Below are positions 34,121-39,878 of a DNA stretch of 39,878 nucleotides, piece by piece (position 1 is the first letter of the stretch; each line of letters starts with the position of its first letter). The stretch is taken from positions 1-39,878 of the forward strand of contig JANXZI010000044.1 of assembly GCA_025355595.1 (NCBI GenBank), read 5' to 3'. The notes under the pieces were generated by a model that did not search any database, was not told the DNA's origin, and saw only the letters and a program-made list of their open reading frames with translations. The position numbers and the translations under genes are program-made. The DNA is from Spartobacteria bacterium. Lineage in GTDB: Bacteria; Verrucomicrobiota; Verrucomicrobiia; Chthoniobacterales; Chthoniobacteraceae.

Positions 34121-35722
34121 ATGCCCACCCTTCGCAGCCTGATCCTCTTTTTCCTTGTGATCACGATGGTCTCCGGCTGCGGGAGGCCGCCGGATCGTGC
34201 GGACCTCGTGGTAATCAATGGCGGCGAGCCGGACACGATCGACCCCGCAAAGATCCGCGGACAGCCCGAGGGCCGCATCGCGTATGCGCTGTTCGAGGGA
34301 CTCACGCGATACACGGTGAGCGGTGACACCGAGCCGGGGATGGCCGAACGCTGGGAGATTTCGCCCGACGGGCTGCGTTACACTTTCCATCTGCGCGAGG
34401 GCGTGAAGTGGACGAATGGCGACGTGCTCACGGCGGAGGATTTCGTCTGGTCCTGGCTGCGCGCGCTCCGCGAGCCGGAGGCGGAATACAAATATCAGTT
34501 CTACTACATCCGCGGCGCGGAGGCGTACGGCGAGGCGAAGGACGAGGCGTCGCGCCCGGGGGAAGGCACCGTCGCAGTGCGCGCGCCGGACGCACGCACG
34601 CTCACGGTCGAACTGAAAAACCCGACACCATTTTTCATAGACCTCTGCGCATTCTACACGCTGAACCCGGTGCATCGTGCGACCGTCGAGGCCGCAGAAA
34701 AATCCGGCAAGTCGTGGCTGCGGCCCGGCGCGATCGTGAACAACGGGCCATTCCTGCTCACCGAGTGGCGGCTGAATGATCGCATCCGCCTCACGCGAAA
34801 TCCGAAGTACTGGGACGCAGTGAATGTGAAAATGAATACCGTGGACGTGCTGCCTGCGCCGTCGCCGAACACGGCGTTCAATTTCTACCACAGCGGCGTG
34901 GCCGACCTCATCCTCGACAAGTCGCTCGTGCCGACCTCGCTCGTGCCGGAGTTGAAAAAGCGGCCCGACTACCACGCCACGCCGATCCTCGCGACATACT
35001 TCATGCGCTTCAATGTGAAGCGCGCGCCGTTCCGTGACGTGCGGGTGCGCAAGGCGTTCTCGATGGTCGTGGACAAGGTGCTGCTCACGGAAAAAGTCAC
35101 GCAGGCCGGCGAGCCGCCGACGGACGCATTCGTGCCGCCAGGCACCGCGGGTTACCAGCCGCCGGCGGGCGTGAAGCGCGATCCGGATGCCGCGAAAAAG
35201 CTGCTCGCCGAGGCCGGCTTCCCCGGTGGTGCGGGCTTTCCCGTCGTGCGCTACCTTTACACGAACAAGAGCGAGACGGATGAAAAAATCGCGGTCGAGG
35301 TGCAGGCGATGTTCAAGCGTGAGCTGGGAATTTCCGTGCTGCTCGCGAAGCAGGAATGGGCCGTGTATCTGAACACACTCTCGGCGCTCGATTTTGATTT
35401 CTGCCGCTCGTCGTGGGTCGGCGACTACCAGGATCCGAACACCTTCCTCGACATGTTCCTGACCGGCGGCGGCAACAACAACTGCGGCTGGAGCAACCCG
35501 CGCTACGACGAACTCATCGCGCTCGCCGCGAAGGAGACCGACGGCGCAAAGCGCTTCGACATTTTCCGCGAGGCCGAGACGATCCTCATCCGCGACGAGA
35601 TGCCGGTATGCCCGCTGTTCAACTACGTGGTGCTCATGTTTTACAGCGACCGTCTCGGCGGAGTCGCAGGCAATCTCATGGACGAACATCCGTTCCGCAC
35701 GATGCACTGGAAGACGAAGTGA
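34121..35722 (+). CDS. Oligopeptide ABC transporter substrate-binding lipoprotein (OppA-like, SBP_bac_5)
   Basis: The 533-residue protein starts at 34121; the upstream ATG at 34100 would spoil the signal. MPTLRSLILFFLVITMVSGC is a lipoprotein signal with lipobox VSGC (Cys20). The mature part is a family 5 binding protein: EPDTIDPAKI, EGLTRY, GMAERWEISPDGLRYTFHLR, EGVKWTNGDVLTAEDFVWSW and the late block FRDVRVRKAFSMVVDK. It binds peptides outside the inner membrane for an Opp/Dpp permease. No permease gene follows; the next gene is a heptosyltransferase overlapping by one base (TGATG). Confidence 0.92.
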   Translation: MPTLRSLILFFLVITMVSGCGRPPDRADLVVINGGEPDTIDPAKIRGQPEGRIAYALFEGLTRYTVSGDTEPGMAERWEISPDGLRYTFHLREGVKWTNGDVLTAEDFVWSWLRALREPEAEYKYQFYYIRGAEAYGEAKDEASRPGEGTVAVRAPDARTLTVELKNPTPFFIDLCAFYTLNPVHRATVEAAEKSGKSWLRPGAIVNNGPFLLTEWRLNDRIRLTRNPKYWDAVNVKMNTVDVLPAPSPNTAFNFYHSGVADLILDKSLVPTSLVPELKKRPDYHATPILATYFMRFNVKRAPFRDVRVRKAFSMVVDKVLLTEKVTQAGEPPTDAFVPPGTAGYQPPAGVKRDPDAAKKLLAEAGFPGGAGFPVVRYLYTNKSETDEKIAVEVQAMFKRELGISVLLAKQEWAVYLNTLSALDFDFCRSSWVGDYQDPNTFLDMFLTGGGNNNCGWSNPRYDELIALAAKETDGAKRFDIFREAETILIRDEMPVCPLFNYVVLMFYSDRLGGVAGNLMDEHPFRTMHWKTK

Positions 35723-36714
35723 TGGAGCGCATCGTCATCCGCTCATCCAACTGGCTCGGCGACGCCGTGATGACCGTGCCCGCCGTGCGAGCGCTGAAAC
35801 GCGCGAACCCCGCCGCGCACCTCGCCGTGCTCACGCCGGGAAAAATCGCGGAGGTGTGGCGGCTCGTCGCGGAGGTGGACGAGGTAATCGCATTTCCCAA
35901 GGCGAAAATCCTCGGCGTCGCGAAGCTGATCCGCAGCGGCAAATTCGATACCGGCGTGATTTTCCCAAACAGCCTGCGCACCGGGCTGGAGATGTGGCTC
36001 GCGCGAGTTCCCCGGCGCGTGGGATACACCGGGCACTCGCGGCGCTGGCTGCTCACGGAGATTTGCGGCGTGGAGAAAAACGAGCCTGTGATCGGGCCGG
36101 CGCGGCATCAGGTGCATCACTACCTGCGCCTCGCGGAATTCCTCGGCGCGAACGCTGATGCGGATGTGAATTTCGGCTTTCCAAACGCTGCCGCAAAAAA
36201 GCGTGCGCCTGGAAAACCGGCGCACGTCGCGATCTGCGCTGGCGCCGAGTACGGCCCCGCGAAACGCTGGCTGCCGGAGCGTTTCGGCGAGGTCGTGCAG
36301 ACGCTGGATGATCCCGCCGGCGCGCGCTGGCAGCTCGTCGGCACCGCAAAGGATCGGGCGGTCGCGGAACGGATCGTCGCGCTTTGTCCCGCACCTGCCG
36401 AGATCGAAAACCTCTGCGGCAAAACGACGCTCGCCGAACTCATCGCCGTCCTGCGCGCGAGCGATGCGCTGCTCACGAACGACACCGGCACGATGCACCT
36501 CGCCGCGCTGCTCGGTGTCCCGACCGTCGCGATTTTCGGCAGCACCGAGCCTGCGCTCACCGGCCCGCTCGGCGGTGGCCACGCGATCGTGCGCAAGCGC
36601 GCCGAGTGCAGTCCGTGCTTCCTGCGCGAATGCCCGATTGATTTCCGCTGCATGAAGGAGGTCGAGTCCGCGACTGTGGCTGAAGCGCTGCGTGTGGTAC
36701 TCGCCGGAAAGTAG
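35722..36714 (+). CDS. waaF: Lipopolysaccharide heptosyltransferase (WaaF-like, GT9)
   Basis: The 330-residue protein begins ERIVIRSSNWLGDAVMTVPA, the characteristic N-terminus of GT9 heptosyltransferase II. The donor domain has CAGAEYGPAKRWLPERF and the conserved TNDTGTMHLAALLGVPTVAIF with FGSTEP. Late cysteines (CSPCFLRECP, CM) are typical of this family. It adds heptose to the LPS inner core. It is joined to the binding-protein gene by TGATG and followed by a strong hairpin at 36742. Confidence 0.9.
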   Translation: MERIVIRSSNWLGDAVMTVPAVRALKRANPAAHLAVLTPGKIAEVWRLVAEVDEVIAFPKAKILGVAKLIRSGKFDTGVIFPNSLRTGLEMWLARVPRRVGYTGHSRRWLLTEICGVEKNEPVIGPARHQVHHYLRLAEFLGANADADVNFGFPNAAAKKRAPGKPAHVAICAGAEYGPAKRWLPERFGEVVQTLDDPAGARWQLVGTAKDRAVAERIVALCPAPAEIENLCGKTTLAELIAVLRASDALLTNDTGTMHLAALLGVPTVAIFGSTEPALTGPLGGGHAIVRKRAECSPCFLRECPIDFRCMKEVESATVAEALRVVLAGK

Positions 36715-36741
36715 TCCAGTGTTTCAGCCGGGAAAAAGAAA

Positions 36742-36767
36742 GCCCCAGCCTGGGCGATGGCTGGGGC
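36742..36767. terminator. Rho-independent terminator, likely bidirectional
   Basis: GCCCCAGCC (36742-36750) and GGCTGGGGC (36759-36767) form a perfect 9-bp GC-rich stem with an 8-base loop. Read on the minus strand the stem is followed by TTTCTTTTT, an excellent terminator for the PurA-like gene that ends at 36818. On the plus strand it follows waaF by 27 bases with GTTCATTTC, a weaker tail. It sits between the two convergent genes. Confidence 0.85.
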
Positions 36768-36817
36768 GTTCATTTCGGCCTGCGGGGATTCACAGGCCTT
36801 GCAATCCGTGGGGCGGA

Positions 36818-37048
36818 CTACAGCTTCGACTCGTATTCGACCAGTCGCGCAAGTGCTTCCAGGAAGTCCTTGAAGGCGGCCGCGGGCAGCATGATCGTGT
36901 CACGCCGCCCACCGACATCTTCGGTGATCTTCATGAAGCGCCCGCGCTGGTTCTCCTTGAGGTCAATGAAGAAGACCTTGCGGTCTATCGTCACCTTCTC
37001 AGAGGCGATGGGCTCGGAGGGCATCCTCGGTCCGGCGTTCTCTTGCAT
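36818..37048 (-). CDS. PurA-like single-strand nucleic-acid-binding protein (DUF3276)
   Basis: The 76-residue protein starts at the ATG at 37048 (MQENAGPRMPSEP); a longer upstream reading is unconvincing. The core EKVTIDRKVFFIDLKENQRG followed by RFMKITEDVGGRRDTIMLP matches the bacterial PUR-alpha repeat (DUF3276; Borrelia BpuR is a characterised relative). Such proteins bind single-stranded DNA and RNA and can repress translation, including of their own message. The leader has an A-rich tract before the start instead of a Shine-Dalgarno, and an imperfect hairpin at about 37083-37103. Confidence 0.85.
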   Translation of the reverse strand: MQENAGPRMPSEPIASEKVTIDRKVFFIDLKENQRGRFMKITEDVGGRRDTIMLPAAAFKDFLEALARLVEYESKL

Positions 37049-37234
37049 GTTTTTTTTGCTTTGGTTTTCAGGCCTCGAAATCCACCCCACGAAGTGTGGG
37101 ATGCGAGGTGATGGGGAGCGGCGAATTTGTGAAGCTACCCGTGCGTGCGCAAGTGCTAATTGCAAGTGTGACGGCGCAAAAATAGTTCCATCCGAGGCTA
37201 ATAAAAAATTACACGATGTCGGTTAGGGAGTTTT

Positions 37235-38203
37235 TCAGCGCAACCCCACTGCTCTGCGCACCCGCTCCATCGTGCGGTGTGCGACAGCGCGCGCGCGTTC
37301 GCCGGCGGATTTCACGATCGCATCCACCGAGCCGGGATCGGCGGCGAGTTCCGCGCGGCGCTGGCGCAGCGGGCTGAAAAATTCCCACAGCTCCTCGAAG
37401 AGCCGCTTCTTGAAATCGCCGTAGCCGATGCCGCCCGCGCGGAAGTCCGCCTCCATTTTCGCCACCTCCGCCTCGCCCGCGACGAGCCGGTAAAGTGCGA
37501 CGATGATCGAGCCAGCGGGATCCTTCGGCGACTCGACGGGCGTGGAGTCCGTCACGAGGGACATGATTTTTTTCCGCAGCGCCTTCTCCTCCTCGAAGAG
37601 CCCGATCGTGTTGCCGTAGCTCTTCGACATTTTCTGCCCGTCGAGGCCGGTCACCGTGGCGACCTGCGGGATGATGCTCGCCTCGGGAATCACAAAAAGG
37701 CCGTCGCCATAAGTGCGGTTCATCGAGGCCGCGATGTCGCGCGTGACTTCGACGTGCTGCTTCTGATCGCGGCCCACGGGCACGACGTTTGAGTCGTAGA
37801 GCAGGATGTCCGCGGCCATGAGCACCGGGTATGCGAAGAGCCCGTGATTCGGCGTCTTGTGGCGCGCGAGGTGATCTTTGAATGCGTGGCAATTTTCCAG
37901 CATCGGCATCGGCGTGTGGCAGCTCAGCAGCCATGCCAGCTCCGTGTGCTCGGGCACGTCGCTCTGGCGGAAGAGCACGGCTTTCGCCGGATCGAGCCCG
38001 CACGCGAGGAAGTCGAGCGCGACGGCGCGCGTGTTTTCGCGCAGTGCCTTCGGGTCATGCACGCTCGTGAGTGCATGATAGTCCGCGATGAAATAAAACG
38101 CCTCGCCCTTGTCCTGCCACTCGATGGCCGGCTTCATCATGCCGAAATAATTGCCGAGATGCGGCGCGCCGGTCGGCTTGATGCCGGAGAGGATTCGTTT
38201 CAT
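37235..38203 (-). CDS. trpS: Tryptophanyl-tRNA synthetase
   Basis: The 322-residue protein starts at the ATG at 38203 (MKRILSGIKPTG). It has the class I HIGH-equivalent PTGAPHLGNYFG (10-21), the GRDQKQHVEVTRDIA block (144-158) and the KMSKS loop (191-195). Length and order match bacterial TrpRS. It charges tRNA-Trp. It is followed on the same strand by the PurA-like gene after 186 bases that include an unusually AT-rich stretch (about 37176-37215). Confidence 0.95.
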   Translation of the reverse strand: MKRILSGIKPTGAPHLGNYFGMMKPAIEWQDKGEAFYFIADYHALTSVHDPKALRENTRAVALDFLACGLDPAKAVLFRQSDVPEHTELAWLLSCHTPMPMLENCHAFKDHLARHKTPNHGLFAYPVLMAADILLYDSNVVPVGRDQKQHVEVTRDIAASMNRTYGDGLFVIPEASIIPQVATVTGLDGQKMSKSYGNTIGLFEEEKALRKKIMSLVTDSTPVESPKDPAGSIIVALYRLVAGEAEVAKMEADFRAGGIGYGDFKKRLFEELWEFFSPLRQRRAELAADPGSVDAIVKSAGERARAVAHRTMERVRRAVGLR

Positions 38204-38271
38204 GCGGCGTGGAAAATGGAAAGCCGCGCGCCCCGTGTCGAGCGCATCATCGGGCAGCAGATGCCGGTCCC

Positions 38272-39150
38272 TCAGAACTTGTAGTGCCCCAGCCCGCCCG
38301 CATTCAGCGCGCCGCCGAGGAAGCCCACGACGCTGATGAGAAACGCCCCGAGCAGCAGCGCGCCGCGGAAACGTCGCCGCGCGAGCGAACCTTCCTCGCA
38401 TTCCGCGATGCACACGAGGGTCGCGCATACCAGCGCCCACACGGAGACCGCCGTGCCGAGGATCTGGTGGAAGCGGTAGATCATGGCCAACTCGCTGCCG
38501 CTCACGATCGGGAAATTCGTGAGCCAGCCGAGCGCGGCCGTCGGCACACTGCTCAGCGCGCCGAGAACGGTGAGGAAGCGCACGAGCAGCATCCATTCAT
38601 CGCGCTTCAGCCACCACGCGATGGCCTCGGCGAAGACCGCAGTCATCAGCAGCCCCACGGGGAAATGCGTCGAGAGCGGATGAAATTTTCCGAGCCAGTT
38701 CGCGACCCGGCGGAGGAAGGACACCTTTGCCTCCGGCTTGCCTTCCTGCGGGGGAAGCGCCGCGGGGAGCTCATGCGGCGCGCCCGCGCGCACCCAGTCC
38801 TCGACGAGCTTCTTTTCGTCCGGTGTCAGCGGCGGCACATCCGCATCCTCGCCCGGCATCTCGTTGTTCTTCACCAGTTGGAAGAGTTCGGATTTTCCCG
38901 GCTCTCCGCGCACGATGTATTCGGGATTCTCCGCCATGCGCTTCAGATCCAAAACGTAGCCAAATTTCCCTTTCGGTTTCGGCAGATGCGCGCCGTGGCA
39001 GTCCGCGCATTTCGCCTCGAAGATTTTCAGGACATCGCCTGCCAGCCGCAGCTTCTCGTCCTTGCCCGGGCCTTTCGCCGGCGCGGGAGCCGCAGACGCT
39101 CCAGCCATCGTGAAAACTGCGGCGAGCAGCAGGAGGAAAACGCGCATCAT
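38272..39150 (-). CDS. Membrane-bound cytochrome c (planctomycete-type cyt c plus DUF2231-like membrane domain)
   Basis: The 292-residue protein has a signal peptide (about 1-20, MMRVFLLLLAAVFTMAGASA) and one heme c site CADCH (48-52), with EMPGEDADVPPLTPDE (about 96-111) offering the distal Met. This matches the PSCyt1-like cytochrome domain common in Planctomycetes and Verrucomicrobia. From about 145 come four hydrophobic helices with PLSTHFPVGLLMTAVFAEA, resembling DUF2231 quinol- or heme-linked membrane proteins. It probably shuttles electrons at the inner membrane. The start may be either of two adjacent ATGs (39150 or 39147). Confidence 0.85.
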   Translation of the reverse strand: MMRVFLLLLAAVFTMAGASAAPAPAKGPGKDEKLRLAGDVLKIFEAKCADCHGAHLPKPKGKFGYVLDLKRMAENPEYIVRGEPGKSELFQLVKNNEMPGEDADVPPLTPDEKKLVEDWVRAGAPHELPAALPPQEGKPEAKVSFLRRVANWLGKFHPLSTHFPVGLLMTAVFAEAIAWWLKRDEWMLLVRFLTVLGALSSVPTAALGWLTNFPIVSGSELAMIYRFHQILGTAVSVWALVCATLVCIAECEEGSLARRRFRGALLLGAFLISVVGFLGGALNAGGLGHYKF

Positions 39151-39263
39151 GTGGCTGTTTGTTTCAACTCATTCATCTCCGCGCTTCTTAGCAGGAACCG
39201 CGAAACTTTTGCCAGCATTCGTGCGAGCTTGCCGGGGCCACCCCGCGCTGGCAGCGTGCCGCG

Positions 39264-39878
39264 ATGTTCCTCCGTTTGCTGCTCTGCGTGTGTGTCGCGA
39301 TTTTTTCCGGCTGCCGTCCGGAGAAAAGATCCGCCGCCGCGCCGACCGAATACGTGCCGGAGCCCGGCGATTTTGTTTTCCAAAGCCTGCCGCACGATCC
39401 GCTCGTGGACGCGATCGAGGGGTCGAGCGGCTCGCCCTTTTCGCACTGCGGGATCGTGAAAAGACGCGATGTGGAAAAGGCGCATGGCGACAAATGGATG
39501 GTCATCGAGGCCATCGGCCCGGTGAAGGAAACGCAGCTCGCGCACTGGATCGCGCAGGGCCGCGGCAGCGCGTATGTCGCCTTTCGCCTCCGCGATCCGC
39601 TCGCGAAAAAAATCCCCGCGATCATCGCCGCCGCAGAAAAATACGCGGGCCGCCCGTACGACATCCACTACGACATGGACGACGAAAAAATCTACTGCAG
39701 CGAACTGCTCTACAAGGCCGTGCGCGACGCCACCGGCACGAAGCTCGACAAGATCCGCAAGCTCGGCGAACTCAAGTGGCAACCGTACGAAAAAGTGATC
39801 CGCCACATTGAAAACGGCGGCCTTCCGCTCGACCGCGAGATGATCACCCCGCGCGATTTTTCCGAGGCGCCCGAACTG
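39264..39878 (+). CDS. YiiX/NlpC-P60-like lipoprotein cysteine hydrolase (3' end beyond window)
   Basis: The frame is open from the ATG at 39264 to the window end (205 codons). MFLRLLLCVCVAIFSGC is a lipoprotein signal with a cysteine at residue 17 in a lipobox-like FSGC. The mature part has GDFVFQS, SPFSHCGIVKR, IEAIGPVKET and YDIHYDMDDEKIYCSELLYK. In the permuted papain-like YiiX family the catalytic His is in the SHxGI motif and the catalytic Cys in YCSEL, both present. It probably cleaves an amide or acyl bond in the envelope. It is divergent from the cytochrome gene. Confidence 0.85.
   Translation, partial: MFLRLLLCVCVAIFSGCRPEKRSAAAPTEYVPEPGDFVFQSLPHDPLVDAIEGSSGSPFSHCGIVKRRDVEKAHGDKWMVIEAIGPVKETQLAHWIAQGRGSAYVAFRLRDPLAKKIPAIIAAAEKYAGRPYDIHYDMDDEKIYCSELLYKAVRDATGTKLDKIRKLGELKWQPYEKVIRHIENGGLPLDREMITPRDFSEAPEL

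Noticed and set aside
33893..35707. 604-codon minus-strand open frame opposite the binding-protein gene
   Set aside because: Antisense shadow with Arg/His-rich composition and no motif; the plus strand encodes a complete SBP_bac_5 lipoprotein.

Overview
The window looks like a chromosomal segment of a GC-rich Gram-negative bacterium, most likely a member of the Verrucomicrobiota. The clues are a secreted multidomain protein with the C-terminal beta module often seen on verrucomicrobial exported proteins, a planctomycete/verrucomicrobial-style membrane cytochrome c, a PurA-like DUF3276 protein, a heptosyltransferase and Wza/Wzc-type exporters (so an outer membrane with LPS), and several families of short intergenic palindromic repeats. 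No rRNA, tRNA or CRISPR array was seen. The lineage is an inference from protein style only.

Layout. 1-800 is a scrap zone: the end of an IS630-like transposase, a copy of a palindromic intergenic repeat, and a decayed N-terminal piece of what looks like a TOTE conflict-system primase/helicase. 813-25880 is one large exopolysaccharide (EPS) locus. A divergent secreted TIM-barrel/Ig/malectin/FN3 protein (minus strand) faces an outer-membrane beta-barrel gene. Then comes a tightly packed plus-strand operon: OPX export protein, Wzc-like co-polymerase/tyrosine kinase, five GT4 glycosyltransferases, a methyltransferase, Wzx flippase, Wzy/ligase-type polymerase, AsnB-type amidotransferase, and a PglC-PglD-[FAD/FemAB fusion]-PglE-PglF set. 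Most junctions from 5378 to 25880 overlap, usually as ATGA. The locus ends at a second degraded IS630-type transposase (about 25980-26288).

26453-39878 holds mostly housekeeping genes: acyl carrier protein (minus), tlyA-nadK-secreted protein, Mrp/ApbC P-loop ATPase, a MarR regulator, rhamnulokinase (minus), RNase III (minus), an oligopeptide-type binding lipoprotein with a heptosyltransferase (plus), a PurA-like nucleic-acid-binding protein, TrpS and a membrane cytochrome c (all minus), and the start of a YiiX-type lipoprotein hydrolase that runs off the window.

How the EPS genes fit together. PglF (UDP-GlcNAc 4,6-dehydratase type), PglE (PLP aminotransferase) and PglD (acetyltransferase) would make UDP-diacetamido-trideoxyhexose (bacillosamine type). 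PglC would load it on undecaprenyl phosphate. The five GT4 enzymes extend it, Wzx flips it, Wzy polymerises it, and Wzc, the OPX protein and the beta-barrel export the polymer. The most unusual member is the 916-residue fusion of an FAD/NAD(P)-binding domain to a FemAB/GNAT-type acyltransferase, placed between PglD and PglE. I infer that it modifies the amino sugar with an unusual acyl or aminoacyl group; its N-terminal half and pglD have visibly lower GC than the rest of the operon.
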